Shown: piece by piece, positions 47,767 to 55,855 of the stretch
Numbering within the stretch: the stretch's first letter is position 1
Layout: every line of letters starts with the position of its first letter
Assembly (NCBI GenBank): GCA_947501275.1
Contig: CANMVD010000004.1
Coordinates: forward strand, 62,001-126,000
From: an uncultured Tateyamaria sp.
GTDB lineage: Bacteria > Pseudomonadota > Alphaproteobacteria > Rhodobacterales > Rhodobacteraceae
Reading direction: 5' to 3'
Length of the DNA stretch: 64,000 nt
Notes under the pieces: generated by a model
What the model saw: the letters and a program-made list of their open reading frames with translations, nothing else
Databases searched by the model: none
What the model was told of the DNA's origin: nothing
Position numbers and translations under genes: made by a program

Positions 47767-48516
47767 ATGAATACTCCTTTTGATCCTGAAACACCGCGCC
47801 GCCCCGGACTGTTTTCCCGGCTGCGCGCTTCGTTCCTGACCGGGCTTGTCGTTATTGCGCCGGTCGGTCTGACGATCTGGTTGATCTGGACGGTGATCGG
47901 ATGGGTTGATGGCTTTGTTTGGCCACTGGTGCCAACCGCGTGGCAACCCGATTCAATTGTGAACTACTGGCTGGGCAATGCGCGTTTTGTGGTCGAAGGC
48001 GGCCAGACCATTCGAAACCCGGATTGGATCCACGTGAACGTCCGTGGCGTTGGCGTGATCGTCTTTTTGCTGTTCACGATCTTCATCGGTTGGGTCGCCA
48101 AAGGCTATCTTGGACGTTCCTTCATCAGGTGGGCCGAAAGCCTGGTCGAACGCACGCCGGTCGTCCGTTCGATCTATTCCGGTATCAAGCAAATATCAGA
48201 GACTGTTTTTGCCCAATCAGAACGTTCCTTCGAAAAGGCCTGTCTTATTGAATACCCGCGCAAGGGCATATGGGCGATCGGCTTTATTTCAACAACGGCC
48301 AAAGGCGAAGTCAGCGAGCGCGCGGGCAACACCGGTGCGTTGCTCAGTATCTTTGTGCCGACGACACCAAACCCGACTTCCGGCTTCTTACTGTTTTTCC
48401 CGGCCGAGGATGTGATGGAGCTGGATATGTCTGTTGAGGACGCGGCCAAGTTGGTGATTTCGGCCGGTTTGGTTTACCCCAATGGCAAAAATCCGGCGGA
48501 ACCTCCTGAAACCTAA
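47767..48516 (+). CDS. DUF502 family membrane protein
   Basis: Inner-membrane protein of 249 residues with two helices (FLTGLVVIAPVGLTIWLIWTVIGW at about 24-47 and GVIVFLLFTIFIGWVAKGYLG at about 94-114) and a cytoplasmic C-terminal domain. DUF502 motifs: VERTPVVRSIYSGIKQI and FVPTTPNPTSGFLLFFP. Function unknown for the family. It follows psuG after 87 bases and probably has its own promoter. Confidence 0.88.
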   Translation: MNTPFDPETPRRPGLFSRLRASFLTGLVVIAPVGLTIWLIWTVIGWVDGFVWPLVPTAWQPDSIVNYWLGNARFVVEGGQTIRNPDWIHVNVRGVGVIVFLLFTIFIGWVAKGYLGRSFIRWAESLVERTPVVRSIYSGIKQISETVFAQSERSFEKACLIEYPRKGIWAIGFISTTAKGEVSERAGNTGALLSIFVPTTPNPTSGFLLFFPAEDVMELDMSVEDAAKLVISAGLVYPNGKNPAEPPET

Positions 48517-48628
48517 AGCAGACCCGGTGTCGCGGTAAGGGAACCCCCGTGCAGCTGGCGCGCACAAGCGCTCACAGAGGCTTTGGACGGCACATAGTGC
48601 ACAGCTCACATATGCCCGCCCCGCAGCC

Positions 48629-48658
48629 AAAAAAAAACGCCAGCACGAAGCTGGCGTT
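48629..48658 (-). terminator. Intrinsic terminator, minus strand
   Basis: AACGCCAGC and GCTGGCGTT form a 9-bp perfect stem with a 5-base loop (48636-48658); on the minus strand it is followed by a run of nine T (48629-48637 as A on plus, partly within the stem). It may also weakly end DUF502 transcription on the plus strand, where no T-run follows. Confidence 0.75.
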
Positions 48659-48820
48659 AAGTTATTGAGGCAGGTTTCATACAGGCAAGAAACCTATCGA
48701 GCAGTGCCCTTGTTATACGCAATACCGCCGTAAGAGTCCAAGCTAAAAGTTTGATAATGCGTAAATGTCCCGGGGCCGCTATTGTTAACAAAACAAGGGC
48801 TATCAGGGATTGTTGCCAAA
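48629..48820 (-). ncRNA. Candidate small RNA
   Basis: A minus-strand transcript here would carry the hairpin AGGTTTC/GAAACCT (48672-48678 with 48689-48695), then the strong terminator at 48629-48658. No minus-strand gene lies upstream to need that terminator: the next gene to the right is on the plus strand. The 5' end and promoter are not determined. A 54-codon minus frame ending at 48694 exists but has poor codon usage. Confidence 0.35.
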
Positions 48821-50650
48821 ATGGATCGGGATTTTTTCCAATTCGCACGCACGAGAATCATGTCCGCAAGTGTGATTCTGTGTACCTCCGTTTTTGTCGC
48901 AGCGTCGGGTGCGGCTGACCCGCAGCATGGCATTGCTATGTATGGCGACCCCCAGCTTCCACCGGATTTTGTGTCCCTGCCCCACGCGAACCCAAATGCC
49001 CCCAAAGGTGGGGCCATAACGCTGGCCAACACAGGCAGTTTTGATTCGCTCAATCCCTACATCCAAAAGGGTAACGTGCCCTGGCAGCTGCGTTTCTTAA
49101 CCCATGAAAGCCTGATGGGGCGCAATCGGGGTGAACCCTTTGCCCTTTATGGCTTGCTCGCCGAATCGATAGAGGTGCCCGATGACCGCTCTTGGGTAGA
49201 GTTCACATTGCGCCCAGAAGCTCGGTTTTCAGATGGCAGTCCTGTCACGGTCGAAGACGTCCTGTGGTCTTACGAGACACTTGGCACCCAAGGGCACGGG
49301 CGTTACCGCAGCCTCTGGACACAGATCGAAACGCTTGAGCAAACCGGGCCGCGCAGCATCAAGTTCACGTTCAACAGTGACAACCGCGAGTTGGCGCTGT
49401 TAGCTGGAATGCGCCCCATTCTACAAAAGGCGCAGTGGGAAGGGAAATCGCTGGCCGACGCAGCGCTCGCGGACATTCCGATTGGCTCGGGTCCGTATGT
49501 CATTTCGGATTATGAGGCCGCGCGCAGTGTCACCATGACACGCAACCCTGACTACTGGGGCGCTGATCTGAATGTCCGCAAGGGCACATTCAACTTCGAT
49601 GAAATCACAATCGATTTCTATGGAGACGGTGATGTGGTGCTGGAGGCGTTCAAAGCTGGCGAAGTGTCGGCCATCCGCGAATTCAATGCCGAAAACTGGG
49701 CCAGTGGCTACGATTTCCCCCGGGTGCAGGACGGGCGCATCGTCAAGTCCGAAATCCAGCACCAGAAACCATCCGGCATCACCGGTTTTGTGATGAACAC
49801 GCGCCGCGCGCCGTTCGATGACTGGCGCGTGCGCGAGGCTTTGATCGCAGCGTTCAATTTCGAATACATCAACGATACCCTCACGGGCGGTGCACAGCCA
49901 CGCATCACTTCGTACTTCTCCAACTCGCCCCTCGCGATGCAGGCTGGACCCGCGACGGGCCCGGTGGCCGATCTGCTGGCCCCGTTTTCCGAAAACTTGC
50001 TGCCTGGTGTGATGGACGGCTACGCTCTGCCTGAAAGCGACGGCACGTTGCGCAACCGGGCGGGGCTGCGCCGCGCGCTCAAGCTGATGGAAGAAGCCGG
50101 TTGGACCACCCAGAACGGCAAGCTGTCCAATGCGGACGGCACCCCGATGCGCTTTTCCATCCTGCTGGAGCAGAACAGTACCGAAAACCGCGCAATTGCT
50201 GATCTGTACATTCAGGCGCTGACCCAATTGGGCATCGACGTGAGTGTCGATCTGGTTGACGGCGCTCAATTTACGGCACGCACGGGCACGTATGATTTCG
50301 ACATGACCTACCACCGCCGCGCCATGTCGCTCAGCCCCGGGAACGAGCAGTATTTCTATTGGGGGTCAAAAGCAGCGGTCGAAGATGGCACGCCCAATCT
50401 GATGGGCGCGCAGGATCCCGCTATTGATGCGATGATTGATGCGATGTTGACGGCACGCACCCGCGAGGAATCCATCGCGGCGACCCGGGCGCTGGATCGC
50501 CTGCTGATCTCAGGGCGATACGTTGTTCCCTTTTGGCAGTTCACAGCCGGGCGCATCGCGCACAAGGCCGAAATGAAGTTCCCGGAGACATTGCCGATCT
50601 ATGGGGATGGACCAGATTGGATGCCGCAATTCTGGTGGTACGAAGAGTAA
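48821..50650 (+). CDS. Orphan peptide/oligopeptide-binding protein (SBP_bac_5, YejA-like)
   Basis: Periplasmic ABC solute-binding protein of about 609 residues. After a signal region (MSASVILCTSVFVAASGAA) it shows the YejA-type start HGIAMYGDPQLPPDFVSLPHANPNAPKGG, then SBP_bac_5 blocks (FSDGSPVTVEDVLWSYETL, PIGSGPYVISDYEAARSVTMTRNPDYWG). Length and motifs fit the microcin C/oligopeptide YejA subgroup. The matching permease and ATPase genes (YejBEF type) do not follow; the next gene is a MIP channel. Start 48821 is the first ATG; 48860 is an alternative giving a shorter signal peptide. Confidence 0.87.
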   Translation: MDRDFFQFARTRIMSASVILCTSVFVAASGAADPQHGIAMYGDPQLPPDFVSLPHANPNAPKGGAITLANTGSFDSLNPYIQKGNVPWQLRFLTHESLMGRNRGEPFALYGLLAESIEVPDDRSWVEFTLRPEARFSDGSPVTVEDVLWSYETLGTQGHGRYRSLWTQIETLEQTGPRSIKFTFNSDNRELALLAGMRPILQKAQWEGKSLADAALADIPIGSGPYVISDYEAARSVTMTRNPDYWGADLNVRKGTFNFDEITIDFYGDGDVVLEAFKAGEVSAIREFNAENWASGYDFPRVQDGRIVKSEIQHQKPSGITGFVMNTRRAPFDDWRVREALIAAFNFEYINDTLTGGAQPRITSYFSNSPLAMQAGPATGPVADLLAPFSENLLPGVMDGYALPESDGTLRNRAGLRRALKLMEEAGWTTQNGKLSNADGTPMRFSILLEQNSTENRAIADLYIQALTQLGIDVSVDLVDGAQFTARTGTYDFDMTYHRRAMSLSPGNEQYFYWGSKAAVEDGTPNLMGAQDPAIDAMIDAMLTARTREESIAATRALDRLLISGRYVVPFWQFTAGRIAHKAEMKFPETLPIYGDGPDWMPQFWWYEE

Positions 50651-50659
50651 CGCACCACC

Positions 50660-51307
50660 ATGCAACAAAAACTGTTGGCCGAAGGACTCGGCACCGCCTT
50701 GCTGCTGATCAGCGTGGTCGGCTCTGGCATCATGGGACAATCGCTCAGCGACGGAAATGTCGCCATAGCCCTACTGGCCAATGCCATCGCAACGGGCTGT
50801 ATGCTCTTTGTGATCATTACCGTGCTCGGGCCGATTTCCGGGGCGCATTTCAACCCGGCGGTCACATTGGTTTTCGCGCTGCGCAAAGAAATCGCGCCAA
50901 GCCTCGCTGTGGCCTATGTGATTGCGCAGATCGTGGGTGGCATTCTCGGGGTTTGGGCAACGCACGCAATGTTTGATCTGGACATCCTGCAAGCCTCGCA
51001 AACATTGCACCGTACCGGGCCAGCACAGTGGTGGTCTGAAATGGTCGCAACGTTTGGTTTGCTGTTCGTCATTCTGGGAGGTTTGCGATCACGACCTGAT
51101 GCCGTGCCTGCTCTGGTCGCGATTTACATCACCGGGGCCTACTGGTTCACCGCGTCAACAAGCTTTGCCAATCCCGCCGTCACCATTGCGCGTGGCCTCT
51201 CAGACACCTTTGCGGGGATCTATCCGGGGCATATTCCAGCATTTATTCTAGCACAGGTAGTGGCGGCTGTTGTTTCACATGCTGCACTGCGGCGAATCTT
51301 CCAATAA
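50660..51307 (+). CDS. MIP-family channel (aquaporin-like)
   Basis: Six-helix channel protein of 215 residues. Both NPA boxes are intact: GAHFNPAVTLVFAL (about residue 57) and SFANPAVTIARGLSD (about 170); the Arg after the second NPA (TIAR) is the selectivity-filter Arg. It is shorter than AqpZ and resembles the AqpS-like group, sometimes associated with arsenic loci, but no ars gene is here. It starts 9 bases after the solute-binding protein stop, so it is co-transcribed. Confidence 0.87.
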   Translation: MQQKLLAEGLGTALLLISVVGSGIMGQSLSDGNVAIALLANAIATGCMLFVIITVLGPISGAHFNPAVTLVFALRKEIAPSLAVAYVIAQIVGGILGVWATHAMFDLDILQASQTLHRTGPAQWWSEMVATFGLLFVILGGLRSRPDAVPALVAIYITGAYWFTASTSFANPAVTIARGLSDTFAGIYPGHIPAFILAQVVAAVVSHAALRRIFQ

Positions 51308-51412
51308 ACGGTTGCCATGTCAGCAATTTGTTATACGTTCCGCGTCGTGATGGATGTTCTGCTTGCACCCGCGCATGCATGTCAGGGCGGACCGATAAAA
51401 ACGGGGGACACC

Positions 51413-51628
51413 ATGAACTGGAGCGATTTGACCCGCGATTGGGCGGACAGCTATCGTGCCTTGCGCAGCGAATTTCCGCATCTCGAACCAAGTGCGATGC
51501 CTTTCCTGAAAGGTGATCAGTGCAGGTTCGAAAGCTATCTGGCCGCGACCCACGACATGTCGCTCAAAGAGGCGCAGGAAGCGTTTGACGCTTTTCTCGA
51601 GAAACGCGCGGAGCGACTGTTAGCCTAG
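51413..51628 (+). CDS. Small hypothetical protein
   Basis: Soluble protein of 71 residues, MNWSDLTRDWADSYRAL..., acidic and helical, with no recognised domain. ATG 51413 has a GGGGGA Shine-Dalgarno, and codon usage is like that of the neighbours. Ends 9 bases before the stop of the convergent regulator. An upstream in-frame ATG at 51317 lacks a ribosome site. Confidence 0.7.
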   Translation: MNWSDLTRDWADSYRALRSEFPHLEPSAMPFLKGDQCRFESYLAATHDMSLKEAQEAFDAFLEKRAERLLA

Positions 51629-51637
51629 GCAGACACG

Positions 51638-52261
51638 TTACGCCAACGATGTCACCCACAGGATCAGTGCGTCTTCGTCGCTGACGGAAATCACGTTGTG
51701 GCCCATTGTTGCGTCGTAATAAGCACTATCGCCGCGACGCATATCCACCGGTTCGTAGAACTCGGTATAAAGGCGCAAAACACCTGTCAGCACGTACAGG
51801 AATTCCTCGCCGTCATGACGGACCCAGCCATCGAATTCGTCCATGGAGCGGGCACGTACGCGCGCCCTGTAGGGCAGCATGTTCTTCTTGGTCAGGGTTT
51901 CTGCCAGCAATTCATGCTCATAAGTAGCTGTTGCCTGCGCATTGCCTTCCCCGGTCTTTGTCACAACCATACGGCCATTGATCTGGCCCTTTTCCGGCGG
52001 CGTGAACAGCTGAGGCACAGAGATCTCTAGCCCGACAGCCAGTTTCTTGAGCGCCTCATAGGTCGGCGACATTTGCCCGTTCTCGATCTTGGACAATGTC
52101 GAACGCGCAAGCCCCGCCTGCCCTGCCGCTTGCTCAAGCGTCCAGTCGCGCGCCTTGCGCAATTCACGGACACGCGCGCCAAGATCAAGCGGCTCGCCCA
52201 TGTCACTGGAACCGTTTGCGCGCGCGATCTCGATGAGGGATTTTGGGTCTTTGCCTTGCAT
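51638..52261 (-). CDS. XRE-family regulator with C-terminal cupin
   Basis: Transcriptional regulator of 207 residues. HTH_3 domain at about residues 28-82 (VRELRKARDWTLEQAAGQAGLARSTLSKIENGQMSPTYEALKKLA) and a cupin_2 domain at about 140-205 (HDGEEFLYVLTGVLRLYTEFYEPVDMRRGDSAYYDATMGHNVISV), the ligand-sensing half. This architecture (PuuR/SutR-like) usually controls adjacent catabolic genes. Divergent from the acyl-CoA ligase gene with 65 bases between starts, so it probably regulates that pair. Confidence 0.88.
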   Translation of the reverse strand: MQGKDPKSLIEIARANGSSDMGEPLDLGARVRELRKARDWTLEQAAGQAGLARSTLSKIENGQMSPTYEALKKLAVGLEISVPQLFTPPEKGQINGRMVVTKTGEGNAQATATYEHELLAETLTKKNMLPYRARVRARSMDEFDGWVRHDGEEFLYVLTGVLRLYTEFYEPVDMRRGDSAYYDATMGHNVISVSDEDALILWVTSLA

Positions 52262-52326
52262 ATCATTCTCTATACGGCCCACAAGATAGGCTTGCAACGG
52301 CGCACACCGACAGCTAGCCAAGGTGT

Positions 52327-53850
52327 ATGCAGAGTTTGAGTGACAGTGGTCCGTTCGCCCCCTGCCCGACGCCTTTCAACATGGCGGCGCATGTTCTGTC
52401 ACAAGCCGACGCTCAAAAGTCCAAAATTGCCGTCTCGGTGGTCTCCAGTGATCGTGTAACGTCTTTGACGTATGATGAACTCAAGGCTGCCGTGCTGGGC
52501 ACGGGTGCTGGTCTGCTACAAATGGGATTGCAGCCCGGCGAACGCATTCTCTTGCGGCTCGGAAACACACTTGATTTCCCCATCGCTTACCTTGCGGCCA
52601 TTGCCGTTGGTCTGGTACCTGTCCCGACCTCAGCCGCACTGACCGAGCCAGAAGTCGCACGGATCGTCGCTGAACTGCGACCACGGCTGGTGCTGCGTGA
52701 TCCCAGCGTATCATCCGCAGCTGGCGCGCCGGAAATGGGCATGAACACGTTCCGCAGCCTGCGCAAAACGCCTCCCGCCAAGTGGCACATGGGTGATCCC
52801 AATCGGGTTGGGTATATCGTCTACACCTCGGGCACGTCGGGCAATCCGCGTGCGGTTGCCCATGCACACCGCGCGATCTGGGCGCGCCAGATGATGATGG
52901 ACGGTTGGTACGGTCTTGGCCGTGACGACACGTTGATGCACGCCGGTGCGTTCAACTGGACATATACGTTGGGGACCGGATTGATGGATCCATGGACCAT
53001 GGGTGCAACAGCATTGATCCCCGAGGCTGGCACACGCACAGACGCAATCGGGGCCCTCCTTGCAATCCACGAAGCGACTATTTTCGCTGCCGCTCCGGGC
53101 GTTTACCGCCAGATGTTGACGCGAAAGGCGCTACCGGATCTGCCAACGCTGCGCCACGGTTTGAGTGCAGGTGAAAAAATGCCGGCGCATATCCTGCGTA
53201 TGTGGAAGGAGGCTACTGGCAAGCCGCTCTTTGAGGCGTATGGCATGTCGGAATGCTCAACCTTCATATCATCAAGCCCTGCTATACCCGCCGACGCATC
53301 GGCATTGGGGTGCGCTCAACGGGGGCGAAAGGTTGCAATCGTTGACACCGAAGGGCCGGTGCCTGTGGGCAATTCGGGGACCATCGCCATTCACCGCTCG
53401 GACCCGGGCCTGATGCTGGGATATGTCGATCACCCCAACGAAACTGCCGAACGTTTTCAGGGCAATTGGTTCCTGACCGGGGACATGGGCAGCATGGCGG
53501 CTGACGGGCAGATCACTTATCTGGGGCGCGATGACGATATGATGAACGCGGGCGGCTACCGGGTGTCGCCTGTCGAAGTCGAAATGGCACTGTCAAGCGC
53601 GCCGGGTATCACCGCTTGCGGTGTTGCCGAAGTCGAAGTGAAAACCGGAACCCGCATCATCGTGGCTTTTTACACCGGTCCTGCCCCTCTGGACGAAGCG
53701 GGCTTGCATGCTTATGTCGAACCTCGTTTGGCGCGCTACAAACAGCCGCGTGCCTTCGTCCACCTGCCCGTGCTTCCGCTCGGCGCGAATGGCAAACTGA
53801 TCCGGCGACGCCTGCATCAGTTCTGGCCCAGAACAAGGATGCTGCACTGA
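52327..53850 (+). CDS. AMP-binding acyl-CoA ligase (benzoate-CoA ligase-like)
   Basis: ANL-superfamily ligase of 507 residues. Motifs: YIVYTSGTSGNPRAVAHAH (P-loop; the usual Lys after Pro is Arg), FEAYGMSECS (A5), NWFLTGDMG (A7), YLGRDDDMMNAGGYRVSPVEVE (A8) and GANGKLIRRRL with the catalytic Lys (A10). The overall pattern is nearest to aryl- or short-acyl-CoA ligases; the acid is unknown. Overlaps the start of the FrnE-like gene by one base (TGATG) and is divergent from the XRE-cupin regulator. Confidence 0.87.
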   Translation: MQSLSDSGPFAPCPTPFNMAAHVLSQADAQKSKIAVSVVSSDRVTSLTYDELKAAVLGTGAGLLQMGLQPGERILLRLGNTLDFPIAYLAAIAVGLVPVPTSAALTEPEVARIVAELRPRLVLRDPSVSSAAGAPEMGMNTFRSLRKTPPAKWHMGDPNRVGYIVYTSGTSGNPRAVAHAHRAIWARQMMMDGWYGLGRDDTLMHAGAFNWTYTLGTGLMDPWTMGATALIPEAGTRTDAIGALLAIHEATIFAAAPGVYRQMLTRKALPDLPTLRHGLSAGEKMPAHILRMWKEATGKPLFEAYGMSECSTFISSSPAIPADASALGCAQRGRKVAIVDTEGPVPVGNSGTIAIHRSDPGLMLGYVDHPNETAERFQGNWFLTGDMGSMAADGQITYLGRDDDMMNAGGYRVSPVEVEMALSSAPGITACGVAEVEVKTGTRIIVAFYTGPAPLDEAGLHAYVEPRLARYKQPRAFVHLPVLPLGANGKLIRRRLHQFWPRTRMLH

Positions 53851-54491
53851 TGGACCCTGTCAAACTCGACATCATGTCTGACCCGATCTGCCCGTGGTGC
53901 TATATTGGCAAGACACATCTCGACCGTGCGCTTGAGGCGGCGGGCGATCATCCGTTTATCATCGAATGGCATCCGTTCCAGCTGAACCCCGATATGCCGC
54001 GCGAAGGCATGGACCGCCGCGCTTATCTGGAAGGAAAGTTTGGCGGCAAGGACGGCGCTGTGCGCGCCTATGCCCCGGTTGTGGAACATGCCGAAAAAGC
54101 AGGGCTAAAAATCGACTTTGAAGGGATGAAGCGTACCCCCAACACGCTGGACGCGCACAGATTGATCCACTGGGCCGGGATTGAACAGAAACAGACCGCG
54201 GCTGTGTCAGCGCTGTTCAAGGCGTATTTTGTCGAAGCACGCGATATTGGTGATCACGAGGTGCTGGCCGATATCGCAGACGCGGTTGGCATGGATGCAA
54301 GCGTGGTTTTGCGCCTGCTTGGTTCGGAATCCGACCGCGAGGACATCGCGGCGCGTGATGCCCATAGCCGCAAAATGGGGATCAACTCGGTTCCAACCTT
54401 TATCGTGGGCAGTAAACATGCCGTCCCGGGCGCCCAGCCACCTGAACTCTGGGCGCAAGTCATCTCTGAACTTCGCGAAAGTGCTGCGTGA
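53850..54491 (+). CDS. DsbA-family oxidoreductase, FrnE-like
   Basis: Thioredoxin-fold protein of 213 residues with the CPWC active site in DIMSDPICPWCYIGKTHLDRAL (Cys about 14 and 17), helical insertion, and the cis-Pro loop in GINSVPTFIVGSKHAVPGAQ. This is the FrnE/2-hydroxychromene-2-carboxylate isomerase-like group; no signal peptide, so cytoplasmic. Translationally coupled to the acyl-CoA ligase, suggesting a catabolic partnership (aromatic or thiol-linked), not proven. Confidence 0.88.
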   Translation: MDPVKLDIMSDPICPWCYIGKTHLDRALEAAGDHPFIIEWHPFQLNPDMPREGMDRRAYLEGKFGGKDGAVRAYAPVVEHAEKAGLKIDFEGMKRTPNTLDAHRLIHWAGIEQKQTAAVSALFKAYFVEARDIGDHEVLADIADAVGMDASVVLRLLGSESDREDIAARDAHSRKMGINSVPTFIVGSKHAVPGAQPPELWAQVISELRESAA

Positions 54492-54574
54492 CGGGCATGT
54501 GATCACCCTCACGTGTATTTTCACCATAAATTCAACTCTCGGTCGTTGCCTTCCCCTGAGGCGCAGGTCAATAT

Positions 54575-54590
54575 GACGCTCATGAGCGTC
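54575..54590. promoter_or_regulatory. Perfect 16-bp palindrome upstream of the MFS exporter
   Basis: GACGCTCATGAGCGTC is fully self-complementary, 26 bases upstream of the exporter start. It resembles an operator for a TetR- or MarR-type repressor; none is encoded next to it. Confidence 0.5.
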
Positions 54591-54616
54591 TATTCTGGCT
54601 GGGAGCCCAAAAGTCC

Positions 54617-55855
54617 GTGACGAAGCCTGATGGGCAAAACCTGAGCAAAGTGGAATTCATTGCCCTGATGGCGATGATGTTCGCCACCATTGCTTTCTCC
54701 ATTGATGCGATGCTTCCCGCCCTGCCCGCCATAGCGGCAGACATTGCGCCGGGCGGCGTGGCGCAAGCCGCGCTCGTGATGACATGTTTCGTGATCGGCA
54801 TGGGCGCGGGCACTTTTGTTGCGGGCCCTCTGTCAGATGCCTGGGGGCGCAAACCGCTCGTTTATCTGGGCCTTGCGATCTATGCGCTTGGTGCTGTGCT
54901 GAGCTGGATGGCCCCAACCTTTGAGTTGATGATCGCGGCGCGCGTCCTGCAAGGTTTTGGCGCTGCCGGACCGCGAGTTGTCTCAACGGCTATCATTCGC
55001 GACCTCTATTCGGGCCGCAACATGGCCAGCATACTGTCACTGACGATGATGGTTTTCCTTCTCGTGCCGGGTGTGGCGCCACTGATTGGGCAGATCGTTA
55101 CCGAAGCAGCGGGATGGCGCGCGATCTTTGCGGTGTTTCTGATTTTCGGGCTGCTTTTGCTGATCTGGTTTGGGGTGCGGATCAAGGAAACGCTGCCTCC
55201 GGCACAGCGGCGGCCATTGCGTCTGGCGCTGATGGGCGACGCCGTGCGTCAGATGATGGCCAACAGAACGGTGCGGCTGTCGATCATGGTGCAGACACTG
55301 ATGCTGACGATCCTCTTTTCCGTCTTGCTCATGGTGCAGCCCATTTTCGAAGTGACATTCGGGCGGGTGGAGAGTTTTCCGCTTTGGTTTGGTGCAATTG
55401 CGCTGACCTCCGGCATCTCAAGTCTGCTGAACGCCGCAATTGTAGGCCGCTTTGGAATGAGGCGCCTTGTGACGTGGGCGTTGACGGCACAGGTCGTGGT
55501 GTCGACCGGTTTTTTGCTGTTCTTGATCGCGGACCTGCCCGGCGTCTTCGTGTTTTACCTCGCATGGCAATGGGGTGTCATGTTTCAAGGTGGGCTGACG
55601 GTGGCCAATCTGAACGCCATCGCTATGCAGCCCATGGGCCATATCGCGGGCATGGCAGCATCGGTGATCGGATCAATTTCGACGGTGATCGCGGCAGCCC
55701 TTGCCTCACCGCTGGGATGGCTCTTTGATGGAACGCCACTGCCCTTGGTTGCCATCGTGTTGGTGCTGTGTCTGGTGGCAACGCTGCTGATGCAATTGAT
55801 GCGCCGCGCAGAAGAGGCCGCGCCGCCTGACCCGATCGCACATGACACGCCCTAG
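54617..55855 (+). CDS. Bcr/CflA-type multidrug exporter (MFS)
   Basis: Proton-driven drug exporter of the 12-TM DHA1 class, 412 residues. The first helix has the Bcr/CflA Asp (FSIDAMLPALPAIAADI), the A motif GPLSDAWGRKPLVYLGL follows helix 2, and the C-like motif GVAPLIGQ lies in helix 5. Start is GTG at 54617. Its stop overlaps that of the convergent mfd gene (CTAG shared). A palindromic site lies just upstream. Confidence 0.9.
   Translation: MTKPDGQNLSKVEFIALMAMMFATIAFSIDAMLPALPAIAADIAPGGVAQAALVMTCFVIGMGAGTFVAGPLSDAWGRKPLVYLGLAIYALGAVLSWMAPTFELMIAARVLQGFGAAGPRVVSTAIIRDLYSGRNMASILSLTMMVFLLVPGVAPLIGQIVTEAAGWRAIFAVFLIFGLLLLIWFGVRIKETLPPAQRRPLRLALMGDAVRQMMANRTVRLSIMVQTLMLTILFSVLLMVQPIFEVTFGRVESFPLWFGAIALTSGISSLLNAAIVGRFGMRRLVTWALTAQVVVSTGFLLFLIADLPGVFVFYLAWQWGVMFQGGLTVANLNAIAMQPMGHIAGMAASVIGSISTVIAAALASPLGWLFDGTPLPLVAIVLVLCLVATLLMQLMRRAEEAAPPDPIAHDTP

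Larger units (their letters stand above)
48517..48820. other. 304-base gap between DUF502 and the solute-binding protein gene
   Basis: Holds no convincing protein gene. Its right half is AT-richer than the neighbours and contains a minus-strand terminator-like hairpin with a second hairpin upstream, proposed below as a small RNA. The promoter of the solute-binding protein gene should lie near 48720-48800. The left part (48517-48628) shows nothing distinctive. Confidence 0.6.

Noticed and set aside
48694-48860. 54-codon minus frame overlapping the candidate sRNA
   Set aside because: Codon usage unlike the neighbours, no ribosome site and partial antisense to the solute-binding protein gene.
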